DNA of 64,000 nt from an uncultured Pelagibacteraceae bacterium (GCA_902573985.1 CACGLS010000001.1:1-64000); one strand, 5' to 3'; positions 45,254 through 54,850 are shown, counted from the first letter of the stretch. Notes: generated from the letters alone by a model not told the origin. Made by a program: numbers and translations.

Positions 45254-46246
45254 CTAAAGATATTTTCCAATTAATTTTTCGAATAGTTTAATGTGATCAG
45301 AATTATCATTTAAGCAAGGAACTAAATCAAAGTTTACACCTCCTTGCTCGATAAAACTCTCTCTTCCTTGAATATTAATTTCTTCTAGAGTTTCAACGCA
45401 GTCTGAAGCGAACCCAGGACAAATCACCAATAAATTTTTTATACCTTTTTCTGGTAAAGTTTCTAATGTTTTGTCTGTATATGGAGTGAGCCATTCTTGA
45501 GGTCCAAATCTTGATTGAAAAGTTGTTTGAATTTCTATTTTATTAAATTTTTCCTTAATTAATCTGGTAGTTTTATGACAATAACAATGGTAAGGATCGC
45601 CTTTATCAAAATAAGATTTAGGAATTCCATGATAGGATGAAACAATAAGATCTGGCTTCCAATTAATTTCTTTAATTTTTTTCTCAATACTCTTTACTAG
45701 TGCATCAATATATAATGGCTCACTTTCGTAATGAGGGATAATTTGTAAGCTTGGTTGCCACCTCATTTTCATTAAAGATCTATAAACTTCATCACAAACT
45801 GTTGCGGTCGTTGCTGCCGCATATTGAGGATATAATGGTAAAATAATTATATTTTCACATCCACTTTCCTTAAGAATATTTAATCGTGAGCTGATGCTTG
45901 GATTTCCATACCTCATGGCGTAATCTACAATTATTTTATCACCTCTTAATTTATTTTTAAGTTCCTCTGCTTGGCGCTTTGTAAAATATAATAATGGTGA
46001 TTCATTACTCTCTTTTCTCCAAATTTGCTTATATGCATGAGCTGTTTTTGAGGGCCTAAAAGTTAGAATGAAAAAGTTAAGTATTATTTGCCATATTATT
46101 GGATTAACTTCTATAACTCTTCTGTCAGATAAGAATTCTTTTAAATATCTTCTGATATCCCACCAACTTGTTGAGTCTGGAGTGCCAAGATTGATAATTA
46201 ATACACCAGTTTTTCCGAATTTTACTTCTGGGTGATCTTTATTCAT
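45254..46246 (-). CDS. hemH: Ferrochelatase
   Basis: Inserts iron into protoporphyrin IX. Core motifs: VLIINLGTPDS, RVIEVNPIIW, MRYGNPSI, LPLYPQYAAATTATV, SYHGIPKSYFDKGDPYHCYCHKT (catalytic His) and QSRFGPQEWLTPYTDKTLE. C-terminal FASDCVETLEEI holds the second conserved residue pair. It overlaps hemE by 8 bases and hemJ follows one base later. Confidence 0.97.
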   Translation of the reverse strand: MNKDHPEVKFGKTGVLIINLGTPDSTSWWDIRRYLKEFLSDRRVIEVNPIIWQIILNFFILTFRPSKTAHAYKQIWRKESNESPLLYFTKRQAEELKNKLRGDKIIVDYAMRYGNPSISSRLNILKESGCENIIILPLYPQYAAATTATVCDEVYRSLMKMRWQPSLQIIPHYESEPLYIDALVKSIEKKIKEINWKPDLIVSSYHGIPKSYFDKGDPYHCYCHKTTRLIKEKFNKIEIQTTFQSRFGPQEWLTPYTDKTLETLPEKGIKNLLVICPGFASDCVETLEEINIQGRESFIEQGGVNFDLVPCLNDNSDHIKLFEKLIGKYL

Positions 46247-47249
46247 TATGATTCCTATAAAAATTTACTAACATTTCTACTTTAACAGGATCTGTTTCTG
46301 GAAGTAAACCATGGCCAAGGTTGAAAATGTATGGAATATCTTTAAAAGTTTTCAAGTATTTCCTTGCTAATTCTAAAATATCTTCATTTTTTTTTAATAA
46401 TATTTTTGGATTTAGACCTCCTTGAAAAACAACGTTTTTAAGTTTTTTTTTAGCCCACAAAGGGTCTAATATAGAGTCCAAATTTATTCCATCTGGTTTT
46501 ACAAAATTATTAAACGCTTCATAATTTTCTTTTAATCCCTTAGGAAAGCAAATGGTTGGTATTTTTTTTCTTTTACAAAAATCAACAATTCTTTTATTAG
46601 GAGTATAGCAAAAATTCTTAACATCGTTACTTGGTATTAAACCAGCCCAAGAGTCGAATATTTGAACTACGTCTGCTCCTGCATTAATTTGGTTTTCTAT
46701 ATGAGCACACAAAAACATGTTTAGTTCTTCAATAATTTTATTAATTTGTCTTTTATTACTATTATATTTATCCAAATCTAAGTTGTTATCATCTTTCTTT
46801 AATCCAAGCATATAAATTGCAAGCGTCCACGGTGCTCCAATAAAACAGATTAAGGATTTATTTTTCTCTAATTTGTCCCTTGTTATTTCAATAGCTCTAT
46901 AGACTGGGCTCAGCTTTTGAGAAAAATTCTCTTTTTTGTTGTTTATAAGTGTATCTGATTTAAATTCACTGAGTTTAGGTCCTTTATTTTTTTCAAAAGT
47001 TATATTTTGTCCTAAAGCGTAAGGGACCATTAAAATATCTGAAAAGATAATCGCTGAGTCTAGGTTAAATCTTTTTATCGGTTGTAAGGTAATTTCTGAA
47101 CTTAACTCACTGTTTAAACAAAGTTTGATAAAATCTTTATTTTCTTTTCTAATTTTTCTAAATTCAGGTAGGTATCGTCCTGCTTGTCTCATAAACCAAA
47201 CTGATTTACAAGAAATTTTATTAACCAAAATATTTTTGAGATTTGTCAT
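46239..47249 (-). CDS. hemE: Uroporphyrinogen decarboxylase
   Basis: Decarboxylates uroporphyrinogen III to coproporphyrinogen III. N-terminal VWFMRQAGRYLPEFRKIRK, ALGQNITFEKNKGPKL, GAPWTLAIYMLG, QIFDSWAGLIPS and FNLGHGLLPETDP near the C-terminus are diagnostic. It reads away from the probable origin, as hemE does in Caulobacter and Rickettsia. Confidence 0.97.
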   Translation of the reverse strand: MTNLKNILVNKISCKSVWFMRQAGRYLPEFRKIRKENKDFIKLCLNSELSSEITLQPIKRFNLDSAIIFSDILMVPYALGQNITFEKNKGPKLSEFKSDTLINNKKENFSQKLSPVYRAIEITRDKLEKNKSLICFIGAPWTLAIYMLGLKKDDNNLDLDKYNSNKRQINKIIEELNMFLCAHIENQINAGADVVQIFDSWAGLIPSNDVKNFCYTPNKRIVDFCKRKKIPTICFPKGLKENYEAFNNFVKPDGINLDSILDPLWAKKKLKNVVFQGGLNPKILLKKNEDILELARKYLKTFKDIPYIFNLGHGLLPETDPVKVEMLVNFYRNHNE

Positions 47250-47523
47250 TATAAAATAATAGTTTATTTAAAACGTTGTTTTTGCACTAGTCCCTGTTTA
47301 TTATCCATATAACTTTTTATACATATTTTATACATGCGAATGTTAGCAATTTTTCGCAAAAATTCATTGTTTGATGACTTTATTAATCTTATAAACACTA
47401 GTAAAACAACATTATCAACATCGAACAAATTGTTAAAATTGTGTGAATTAGTGTTAACATTTTAATCAGCATTTTTGTAAGAACTGTAAAAGGGTTATTT
47501 ATTATTAATTAATTAACAGCTTT
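47250..47523. other. oriC: Probable chromosomal replication origin (oriC), hemE-ppsR gap
   Basis: The gap between divergent hemE and ppsR (DUF299) is the oriC location described for Caulobacter and Rickettsia. Seen here: five DnaA-box-like 9-mers on the plus strand: TTATCCATA (47301), TTATACATA (47317), TTATACATG (47328), TTATAAACA (47389) and TTATCAACA (47412); TTATCCATA differs from the classical TTATCCACA by one base. There are two CACTAGT direct repeats (47285-47291 and 47396-47402), an inverted TGCGAA/TTCGCA (47335-47358), and an A/T-only stretch TTATTTATTATTAATTAATT beginning at 47495 suitable for unwinding. It is the longest gene-free stretch in the window. Confidence 0.78.
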
Positions 47524-48342
47524 ATGAACGAAAAATACAATGTATATCTTGTGTCTGACTCAACAGGTGAAACTCTTGATAGAATATTCTTGTCTCTTAA
47601 ATCACAATTTGAAAATTTTGAATACGAAAAAAAAGAATTTGCCTTCGTTAGAACAGAACAACAAATTGATAAAATTATCAATGAATGCAATGAAGTAGAA
47701 AATTCATTAATCCTATATACCATCGTTGAGACAAAGCTGGCTAAATATATCTCAAATCAAAGTCAAAAATTTAACGTACCTTGTTTCGGTATTCTGGGAA
47801 ATCTAATTTTGAGCTTCTCAAAATTATTGAACCAGAAAGCTATTCACAAGCCAAGCGCTCAGCATGTTTTAGATGCTGACTATTATAAAAGAATAGAAGC
47901 AATTCAGTTTACAATGTCACACGACGATGGAAAAAAAGTTGACGATATTAGTAGCGCAGATATTATCTTGTTAGGTGTAAGCAGAACCAGCAAGACACCC
48001 ACATCAATTTACTTAGCAAATAGAGGTTATAAAACAATTAATATTCCGCTAGTTATGGAATGGAAAATGCCAGACGGTCTTTTAAAAAATAAATCAGCAT
48101 GTATTATAGGATTAGTTGCGGACCCGGAGAGATTGGCTGACATCAGGCGGAACAGAGTGGCAATAATGAAAGATCCTAAATTGAAAGATTACACAAATTT
48201 AGATTTTATTAGAAAAGAGGTAGATGCATCAAAAAGCCTATTTAAAAAAAATAATTGGCCAACTATAGACGTTACAAGAAGATCAGTGGAAGAAACAGCA
48301 GCTTCAATTTTAAAAATAATAGAAATTAAAAAACATAAATGA
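47524..48342 (+). CDS. ppsR: PEP synthase/PPDK regulatory kinase-phosphorylase (DUF299)
   Basis: Bifunctional Ser/Thr kinase and Pi-dependent phosphorylase acting on phosphoenolpyruvate synthase or pyruvate phosphate dikinase. Seen: YLVSDSTGETLDRIF (9-22), the P-loop-like GVSRTSKTPTSIYLANRGYK (151-170), and AVMKDPK-type C-terminus. 272 residues is normal. It opens the ppsR-maf-aroE-coaE-dnaQ operon, in which each gene overlaps the next by 4-8 bases. Confidence 0.94.
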   Translation: MNEKYNVYLVSDSTGETLDRIFLSLKSQFENFEYEKKEFAFVRTEQQIDKIINECNEVENSLILYTIVETKLAKYISNQSQKFNVPCFGILGNLILSFSKLLNQKAIHKPSAQHVLDADYYKRIEAIQFTMSHDDGKKVDDISSADIILLGVSRTSKTPTSIYLANRGYKTINIPLVMEWKMPDGLLKNKSACIIGLVADPERLADIRRNRVAIMKDPKLKDYTNLDFIRKEVDASKSLFKKNNWPTIDVTRRSVEETAASILKIIEIKKHK

Positions 48343-48923
48343 AAATTATATTAGCCTCCAAAAGTGGAGTTAGAAAAAAAATATTAGATAGCTATAAAAT
48401 AGATTGTGAAGTAATAATTTCAAATGTAGATGAAGACGAGGTAAAAAATTCTCTGCTTCACGAAGGAGCGAACCCTTTATTAATATCTAAAAATCTAGCT
48501 GAAATAAAATCAATCAAAGTAAGCAGCAAGAATCCGGACAGACTAGTTTTAGGAGCTGACAGCGTTATATCACTAAATAATGAACTAATTAATAAACCAA
48601 GATCAAGAGATGAAGCTCTTAAAATTTTGAGTAAACTAAATAATTCCAAGCATTTGTTGATAAGCTCAGTTTGTATATCCAAAAATGGTGCGATGGTCTG
48701 GAATCATTCTGATTCTTCCGAATTAAAAATGAAAAACTTTACTGAAAAGTATCTTAAAGAATATCTAAGCAAAATAAGCACAGAAACCTTACTTGCTTAT
48801 GGTGTCTATCAAATAGAGGCAAATGGATTAGAATTATTTGAATATATCAAGGGAGACCGGGACTCAATTATGGGTTTGCCTATGAAAGATATTATGAACT
48901 ATATTAAACAGTATAAAAAATGA
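48339..48923 (+). CDS. maf: Maf family nucleotide pyrophosphatase
   Basis: Hydrolyses non-canonical or modified nucleoside triphosphates. IILASKSGVRKKIL at the start, VLGADSVISLNNELINKPRSRDEALKIL in the middle and the EIT-type FEYIKGDRDSIMGLPM end are the Maf pattern. It overlaps ppsR and aroE by 4 bases each. Confidence 0.93.
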   Translation: MKIILASKSGVRKKILDSYKIDCEVIISNVDEDEVKNSLLHEGANPLLISKNLAEIKSIKVSSKNPDRLVLGADSVISLNNELINKPRSRDEALKILSKLNNSKHLLISSVCISKNGAMVWNHSDSSELKMKNFTEKYLKEYLSKISTETLLAYGVYQIEANGLELFEYIKGDRDSIMGLPMKDIMNYIKQYKK

Positions 48924-49744
48924 CAAAAAAATTTGGAATTATTGGAAACCCTATTAAACACTCATTATCACCAGTTCTTCATAATTATTGGTTTAAAAAA
49001 TATAAAATTAATGCAAATTATTCTATTATCGATGTCAAAGATGAAAATGAACTATCGAGAATAATTTATCAAATAAGAAATAAGGAGATAAACGGTATCA
49101 ACGTAACTTTACCTTTTAAACAAAAAATAGTGTCACATGTTGACACTATCGTTAATGACGCAGAAATAACTAGTTCAGTAAATACAATTTATCTCGACAG
49201 TAAGCAAAGTGTTATTGGTGAAAACACTGATGTTTTTGGTTTACAAGCAGCATATTTAAAAGAAATAGATAACATACCTAAAAAGAAAGCTCTAATCATT
49301 GGCGCTGGAGGTGTTTCACCCTCTGTAATTTTATCTCTGCAGAAAACAGGTGTTCAAGAAATATCAATTACAAATAGAACTAGGGAAAAATGTATTTTTC
49401 TAAAAAATAAATTCAACACTTTAAAAATTATTGATTGGATAAAATTGCAAGAAGAAATAAAGAATTTTGATATCATTATCAATGCAACAAGCTTAGGTTT
49501 AAAAGATGGTAAAGATTTTGATTTTAACTTTGATCAACCTAAGAGCAATTTGATTTACATAGATACTATATACAATCCTTTAGAAACTAAAACTCTTAAG
49601 TATCTTAAAAAAATGGATATAAAAGTTTTCAACGGCCTTAATATGTTTGTTTATCAAGGGCAAAAAGCATTTTATTTGTGGAACAAAATTAACCCTGAAA
49701 TTGATGAAAAATTAATTGAATTATTGGTCACAAACTTAAAATGA
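48920..49744 (+). CDS. aroE: Shikimate dehydrogenase
   Basis: Reduces 3-dehydroshikimate with NADPH. Substrate motif GNPIKHSLSPVLHNYWF (9-25), GINVTLPFKQK with catalytic Lys, NTIYL and ENTDVFGL with catalytic Asp, nucleotide loop IIGAGGVSPSVILSL and GLNMFVYQGQKAFYLW at the end. 274 residues is normal. Confidence 0.97.
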   Translation: MTKKFGIIGNPIKHSLSPVLHNYWFKKYKINANYSIIDVKDENELSRIIYQIRNKEINGINVTLPFKQKIVSHVDTIVNDAEITSSVNTIYLDSKQSVIGENTDVFGLQAAYLKEIDNIPKKKALIIGAGGVSPSVILSLQKTGVQEISITNRTREKCIFLKNKFNTLKIIDWIKLQEEIKNFDIIINATSLGLKDGKDFDFNFDQPKSNLIYIDTIYNPLETKTLKYLKKMDIKVFNGLNMFVYQGQKAFYLWNKINPEIDEKLIELLVTNLK

Positions 49745-50304
49745 AAAAAATAGGAATAACTGGATCTCTAGCTTCCGGCAAATCTACAGCTAGTAAGATT
49801 TTTAAAAAAAAAGGTCCAATTTTTAGTGCTGACAACATAGTTAAGAAACTTTATTCACAAAAAAAATTTAGAAAGTATATTTCAAAAAAACTCAAAATTG
49901 AACATAGCTCTAATTTAAAAAGTTTAATCAAGAAGAAAATTCTAAAAGATAAATCTTTTTTTAGAAAGCTTGAGAAAATTATTCATCCATTAGTAAGAAA
50001 GGAAATGACGAACTTCACCAATAAATATAAGAATAAAAGATTTATTTTTTTTGAAATACCCTTGTTAGTAGAAAGTCGATTAATGAAGTATTTTGATATA
50101 ATAATGTTCATTAAAGCAAAACGAAATTTGAGATTGAAAAGGTTTAAAAAAAAGGGTGGCAATAAAATTCTTTTTAATACTCTAAACAGAAAACAATTTA
50201 GTGATAAAAAAAAAGCTAAGCATTGTGACTATGTAATTGTTAATGAAAAAAATTTAAATATTTTAAAAAAGAATTTATTAGCTATAATTAAAAATTATGA
50301 ATGA
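49741..50304 (+). CDS. coaE: Dephospho-CoA kinase
   Basis: Last step of coenzyme A synthesis. P-loop GITGSLASGKSTAS (4-17), FSADNIVKKLY, and the LIEKIIHPLVRKEM and FFEIPLLVES blocks fit CoaE. It is Lys-rich and slightly short (187 residues). It overlaps aroE by 4 bases and dnaQ by 8. Confidence 0.94.
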   Translation: MKKIGITGSLASGKSTASKIFKKKGPIFSADNIVKKLYSQKKFRKYISKKLKIEHSSNLKSLIKKKILKDKSFFRKLEKIIHPLVRKEMTNFTNKYKNKRFIFFEIPLLVESRLMKYFDIIMFIKAKRNLRLKRFKKKGGNKILFNTLNRKQFSDKKKAKHCDYVIVNEKNLNILKKNLLAIIKNYE

Positions 50305-50956
50305 AATCTTTTTAGATACTGAAACTACAGGACTATCTTTCAAAGAAGGGCATAAAATTGTTGAAATTGCTTGTATTGAAACGAAAGATCTTGTTGCTAC
50401 GGGAAAAGTATTTCACAAATTGTTGAATCCCAAAAGATCGGTTCCACAAGATGCAGTAAAGATCCATGGTTATACACAAGAATTTTTGAGTGATAAAGAT
50501 ACATTTGATAAAATAGCAGATGATTTTATAAACTTTATCAAAAATAAAAAAATAATAATCCATAACGCCTCTTTTGACACAGAATTTTTAAATGGAGAAT
50601 TAAGTTTTGTAAAAAAAGAACTTATCGACAAAGAATTAGTGATAGATTCACTTGAAGTTGCAAGAAATAAATTTCCTGGAACTTCTAATTCTCTAGATGC
50701 GTTATGTAAGAGATTTAATATAGACCTTTCTAGAAGAACTAAACACAATGCTTTATTAGACTGCGAGTTATTGAGAGAGGTTTATATAAATCTTATGGAT
50801 GTTAAAGAGCCGAAATTTAATTTATCAGCTGACAACATTGAACAAAACATTATTAATAAAAAGAGTTATAATAAAAATGTAGTAAAGATTTCGGAGGAAG
50901 AAATCGTAAATCATAAAAATTTTTTAAAAAAAGAGCTAAAAAAAAATTTTTACTGA
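50297..50956 (+). CDS. dnaQ: DNA polymerase III epsilon subunit (3'-5' exonuclease)
   Basis: Proofreading exonuclease. ExoI FLDTETTGLSF (5-15) with Asp and Glu, ExoII HNASFDTEFLNGEL near 92-105, ExoIII HNALLDCELLREVY with the catalytic His-Asp pair near 153, and a C-terminal tail for the polymerase. 219 residues. Located beside the probable origin, as in Rickettsia and Caulobacter. Its 3' end overlaps secB by 7 bases. Confidence 0.96.
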   Translation: MNEIFLDTETTGLSFKEGHKIVEIACIETKDLVATGKVFHKLLNPKRSVPQDAVKIHGYTQEFLSDKDTFDKIADDFINFIKNKKIIIHNASFDTEFLNGELSFVKKELIDKELVIDSLEVARNKFPGTSNSLDALCKRFNIDLSRRTKHNALLDCELLREVYINLMDVKEPKFNLSADNIEQNIINKKSYNKNVVKISEEEIVNHKNFLKKELKKNFY

Positions 50957-51369
50957 ATTTTTCTCATTTGATAAAGTTTTTCAAAATCAATACTTTTACT
51001 TATCTTTACATCCTTGAATCCTGAATTTTCAAATAAATAAACAAATATGTTTCTAAGCTCATGATATATTTGAGTCGGTACATCTATAAGTATAATTTTC
51101 TCCATCTCTTTTTTTTCCAAATCGTTACTTGATAATTCTACAATAGTTGCGTGAACAATCTTAGTATCTATTTTGTCGAAATCATCTTTAGTAGGTGATA
51201 AATTTAAGGAAGTCAGTACTTCGATAATGTTTTGCTTAACTTGGCTACTTTTTATTTCAATATTTATTTTATAATTTGCAATGTCTTTTGAAAGTAAAAA
51301 AAAAGTTTTAGGGTTTGGAATGTTAAAGTTTATATATTTGATGTATTTTCCAATAATTTTATAGCTCAT
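50950..51369 (-). CDS. secB: Protein-export chaperone SecB
   Basis: Tetrameric cytosolic chaperone that delivers unfolded precursors to SecA. The sequence is divergent but retains YIKYINFNIPNPKTFF, INIEIKSSQ, VHATIVELSS, and ILIDVPTQIYHELRNIFVYLFENSGF, the SecB core pattern. Position between dnaQ and fxsA is the normal alphaproteobacterial setting and supports the call. It overlaps fxsA by 11 bases. Confidence 0.85.
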   Translation of the reverse strand: MSYKIIGKYIKYINFNIPNPKTFFLLSKDIANYKINIEIKSSQVKQNIIEVLTSLNLSPTKDDFDKIDTKIVHATIVELSSNDLEKKEMEKIILIDVPTQIYHELRNIFVYLFENSGFKDVKISKSIDFEKLYQMRKIQ

Positions 51370-51781
51370 CTTTTTCCTTTTTCACTATTTCCCCATCTAT
51401 AGTATCAATTTTTTCTTTTTGGTTATCTCCAGTTTTTTTATTTTTAAGCACCATTTTAAACAAAATTTTTCTAGTGAAAGGGACTAAAAGAATAAATCCA
51501 ATCATATCAGTTAAAAATCCTGGGATGATTAAAAGCACAGCTGCAAAAGCAATGGACGCACCTGATATAAGTTCATAAATAGGAACCTTATTTTGATATA
51601 AATTTACAATTCCAGATTTTAAAGTTTGAATGCCTTGAACTCTTGCAAAAAACACACCTAAAATAGCGGTGAGAAAAATTAGAGCTAACGTGTTCAAAGC
51701 TCCTATTTCTGAACCAATTTCAATCATAAAAAATATCTCTAAAGCTGGTAAAACTATAAATATCAAGAAAAATGTGTTCAT
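51359..51781 (-). CDS. fxsA: FxsA family membrane protein
   Basis: Cytoplasmic membrane protein (named for suppression of F exclusion of phage T7), 140 residues. Hydrophobic FFLIFIVLPALEIFFMIEIGSEIGALNTL, then VFFARVQGIQTLKSG and AFAAVLLIIPGFLTDMIGFILLVPFTRKI are family hallmarks, followed by a charged tail. It overlaps secB downstream by 11 bases. Confidence 0.93.
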   Translation of the reverse strand: MNTFFLIFIVLPALEIFFMIEIGSEIGALNTLALIFLTAILGVFFARVQGIQTLKSGIVNLYQNKVPIYELISGASIAFAAVLLIIPGFLTDMIGFILLVPFTRKILFKMVLKNKKTGDNQKEKIDTIDGEIVKKEKDEL

Positions 51782-51825
51782 TTGTCTGATACAAAAATAT
51801 ATTATTCATGTATATTTATCAAATT

Positions 51826-52425
51826 ATGAGTAACAGTTTTGGTTATTTAGACATAATTTTACTAGGCATGATCGCAGGATTTATAATCCTTAGGTTAAGA
51901 AGTATTTTGGGAAGAAAAACTGGTCATGAAACAAAAATTTATCCAGGCTTTGACGAGAAAAAATTTAGTATGCCCAAAAAAGATGTTGCGCCGCAAAAAC
52001 AAAATTTAGAAATACTAGAGGGAAAAGATAAAAAAGAGTTTCTTAAAGGGGCTGAAATAGCTTACGAAACTATATTAACCTCTTTCGCTAACGGAGATTT
52101 AATTAAGTTAAAATCACTACTTTCACCAAACATGTTTTCGAACTTCTCTGATGCAATTAAAGCTAGAAATAAAGAAAATATAAAATCTGAATTTACATTT
52201 ATAGGTGTAAAAGAGTCCTCAGTTGAAAAATATGAAAAGGTTAAAGACAACTTGTTTGCCACTGTAAAAATTGTTGCAGAAGTTATTTCTGTAAAAAGAG
52301 ACAAAGAGAATAAAATTATTGAGGGAAATCCGGATAAAATTAAATTTGTTTCAGATAACTGGAAATTTACAAAAAATGTAAATCAAAATAGTCCAAATTG
52401 GTATTTGTCTGAAATTATAAGCTAG
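51826..52425 (+). CDS. Tim44-like domain protein
   Basis: Membrane-anchored protein with a C-terminal Tim44/MRPL45-like domain. One N-terminal helix (GYLDIILLGMIAGFIILRLRSILGR) precedes a linker, then the domain GAEIAYETILTSFANGDLIKLKSLLSPNMFSNFSDAIKARNKEN. I start at the ATG 51826 (MSNSFGYLD); the longer frame from 51808 has no support. Alphaproteobacteria usually have mltA between this gene and smr; here smr follows directly. Confidence 0.88.
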   Translation: MSNSFGYLDIILLGMIAGFIILRLRSILGRKTGHETKIYPGFDEKKFSMPKKDVAPQKQNLEILEGKDKKEFLKGAEIAYETILTSFANGDLIKLKSLLSPNMFSNFSDAIKARNKENIKSEFTFIGVKESSVEKYEKVKDNLFATVKIVAEVISVKRDKENKIIEGNPDKIKFVSDNWKFTKNVNQNSPNWYLSEIIS

Positions 52426-52844
52426 TGATCAAGAAAAAAGATCTAGACCAAGATAATATAAAAGCTTGGAAAGAATATATTAAAAATCCGTCTGACATTT
52501 ACGATAAAGATAAAAATTATTCTAGAAAAAATGATAAAAAAGGGAGATTTAAATACGATCTTCACGGATATACTTTAGATGATGCTAACAATAAGGTTAA
52601 AGAGATTATACTTTTGTGTAAAGAAAAAAATTATAAAGAAATATTATTAATTACTGGCAAAGGTTTACACTCAAAAATTGATAATGATATATATGCATCA
52701 AAAGATCTTGGAACACTTAGGTATTCAGTTCCTGCATTTATTAAATCAGACCGAGAATTAAATAATTTTATTATCTCTATCAATGAAGCTGAAATTAAAG
52801 ATGGTGGTGCAGGTGCTATTTTAATTAAATTAAAAAATTTATAG
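52425..52844 (+). CDS. Smr domain protein
   Basis: Small MutS-related nuclease domain protein without a MutS part, 139 residues. [19 protein letters not shown] (the DLHG motif) and [10 protein letters not shown] (the TGKG-H loop), then VPAFIKS and [11 protein letters not shown] are conserved. It starts at a GTG that shares a base with the previous stop codon. Function in relatives is unclear (nicking or RNA cleavage). Confidence 0.9.
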   Translation: MIKKKDLDQDNIKAWKEYIKNPSDIYDKDKNYSRKNDKKGRFKYDLHGYTLDDANNKVKEIILLCKEKNYKEILLITGKGLHSKIDNDIYASKDLGTLRYSVPAFIKSDRELNNFIISINEAEIKDGGAGAILIKLKNL

Positions 52845-54215
52845 TATAAATTTTGATAGATCAGTATCTTTTACTAAATCACCCAAATTTTCTTGAACAA
52901 ATTTTTTATCAACTGTAATTGTTTCGCCAGCTTTATCAGTAGCATTAAAACTTATATCATCTAAAACTTTCTCAATGATTGTGTGAAGTCTTCTTGCACC
53001 AATGTTTTCTACTGATGAATTTACTTCTGCAGAAATTTTAGCTAGCATGTCAATACCGTCTTCTGAAAATTCAAGATTTACATCTTCCGTTTTTAATAAA
53101 GCCTTATATTGTTTTATCAAGCTATTATCTGGCTCCTTAAGAATTCTTTTGAAATCCTCCTCATTAAGCGCGTTTAATTCCACTCTTATAGGCAATCTTC
53201 CTTGTAGCTCAGGCAATAAGTCTGAAGGCTTTGCCAATTGAAAAGCTCCTGAAGCAATAAATAAAATATGATCAGTTTTAATTGGTCCATGTTTAGTGCT
53301 TACTGTTGTCCCCTCAATTAAAGGCAATAAATCCCTTTGAACACCTTCTCTAGAAACGTCTCCTCCAACTCTATCACTCCTTGCAGAAACTTTATCAATT
53401 TCATCTAGAAATACTATTCCATTTTCTTCAGTTGCCTTTTTTGCTTCTTTAACAATCTTATCTTCCTCAATCATTTTGTCTGACTCTTGAGCGACTAGAA
53501 TTCCGTGAGACTCTTTAACAGTCATTTTTTTCTTTTTACCTTTTTTATTTCCCATAGATTTTCCGAGAATATCTCCAAGATTTACCATACCAACGTTTCC
53601 TCCGGGCATACCAGGTATTTCAAAACTCTGCAATCCAGAGGATGTATCCTGAACTTCTATCTCTATTTCGTTACTGTCTAAGTCGCCATTTCTTAATCTT
53701 TTTCTAAAACTTTCTCTTGTAGCAACACTCGCTTTATTTCCAACCAAAGCATCTAAAACCTTTTCCTCTGCCTTTAATTCAGCTTTAGCTTTTACCTCTT
53801 TTCTTTTTCTCTCTCTTTCCATCGCTATAGCAATTTCAATCAAATCTCTGACGATCTGTTCAACATCTCTGCCTACGTACCCGACTTCAGTAAATCTTGT
53901 TGCTTCAACTTTTATGAAAGGTGCCTCAGCTAATCTGGAAAGTCTTCTAGATATTTCAGTTTTACCTACTCCTGTTGGACCTATCATAAGTATATTTTTC
54001 GGTAAAACTTCATCTCTCATCTCATCTGTAAGAGCCTGCCTTCTCCATCTATTTCTTAATGCAACAGCAACAGCTTTTTTTGCTTCCCTTTGACCAATCA
54101 CATATCTATCAAGCTCTGAAACTATTTCTCTTGGAGAAAGAGCGCTGACCTTCGAGCTGTCAGTTTTAGATCCTTTGACTAGTTTTAAATTAGTTTCTTT
54201 TTTCGATTTAGACAT
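52839..54215 (-). CDS. hslU: ATP-dependent protease ATPase subunit HslU
   Basis: AAA+ unfoldase for Hsl[34 protein letters not shown] precedes Walker [17 protein letters not shown] near 85; Walker B is FLDEIDKVS; the sensor and C-terminal segment [22 protein letters not shown] end at L (needed for activating HslV). An extra 25-residue N-terminus and an I-domain basic insert (KGKKKKM) are visible. Its 3' end overlaps smr by 6 bases. Confidence 0.97.
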   Translation of the reverse strand: MSKSKKETNLKLVKGSKTDSSKVSALSPREIVSELDRYVIGQREAKKAVAVALRNRWRRQALTDEMRDEVLPKNILMIGPTGVGKTEISRRLSRLAEAPFIKVEATRFTEVGYVGRDVEQIVRDLIEIAIAMERERKRKEVKAKAELKAEEKVLDALVGNKASVATRESFRKRLRNGDLDSNEIEIEVQDTSSGLQSFEIPGMPGGNVGMVNLGDILGKSMGNKKGKKKKMTVKESHGILVAQESDKMIEEDKIVKEAKKATEENGIVFLDEIDKVSARSDRVGGDVSREGVQRDLLPLIEGTTVSTKHGPIKTDHILFIASGAFQLAKPSDLLPELQGRLPIRVELNALNEEDFKRILKEPDNSLIKQYKALLKTEDVNLEFSEDGIDMLAKISAEVNSSVENIGARRLHTIIEKVLDDISFNATDKAGETITVDKKFVQENLGDLVKDTDLSKFIL

Positions 54216-54754
54216 TAAACTTTTTCCATTGTTATGTTATTGTTAGTAAATACACAGATGTCTGATGCAACCTTTAAAGCTTTTCTGGCTATCTCTTCCG
54301 CTTTCATATCAGTTTCAATTAATACCTTTGCTGCTGCAAGAGCATAGTTACCTCCTGATCCGATACCAATTATTCCATCCTCTGGTTCTAAAACATCGCC
54401 AGTTCCAGAAATTATAAAGCTGTGATTTTTATCTGCTACTGCCATTAACGCTTCTAATCTCCTTAAAAATTTGTCACTCCTCCAATCTTTGGCTAATTCA
54501 ACAGCTGCTCTTTGTAAGTTACCAGCATGCTTTTCTAATTTTGCTTCAAGTCTTTCAAACAAAGTTAAAGCGTCTGCAGTTGACCCAGCAAATCCTGCGA
54601 TTACTCCCCTGTTCTCAATTTTTCTAACTTTCCTGGCCTTGCTTTTTAAAACTGTATTACCAAGACTAACTTGACCGTCACCTGCAACAATAGTCTCTCC
54701 ACCCTTTCTAAGAAGCACAATTGTAGTACCGTGCCATTTTTCAGCTGTATTCAT
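54215..54754 (-). CDS. hslV: ATP-dependent protease peptidase subunit HslV
   Basis: Proteasome-like threonine peptidase. [13 protein letters not shown] gives the catalytic Thr at position 10 after a nine-residue propeptide; [32 protein letters not shown] and [26 protein letters not shown] follow. 179 residues. It overlaps hslU by one base. Probable heat-shock control is suggested by the promoter listed upstream. Confidence 0.97.
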   Translation of the reverse strand: MNTAEKWHGTTIVLLRKGGETIVAGDGQVSLGNTVLKSKARKVRKIENRGVIAGFAGSTADALTLFERLEAKLEKHAGNLQRAAVELAKDWRSDKFLRRLEALMAVADKNHSFIISGTGDVLEPEDGIIGIGSGGNYALAAAKVLIETDMKAEEIARKALKVASDICVFTNNNITMEKV

Positions 54755-54760
54755 GGAGTT

Positions 54761-54789
54761 ATATGTGGAGATTATTTTGAGATCTTCAA
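54761..54789 (-). promoter_or_regulatory. Possible sigma-32 type promoter for hslVU
   Basis: On the minus strand TTGAAG (54789-54784) is followed after 15 bases by CCACATAT (54768-54761), close to the heat-shock consensus (CTTGAA, CCCCATNT). Initiation just beyond the -10 would give almost no 5' leader. Matches are imperfect, so this is tentative. Confidence 0.35.
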
Positions 54790-54850
54790 TAGTGATTTAT
54801 TGATAAAATGACCATTTAAATATATATCAAAGGTAAATCAGGCATAGTTT

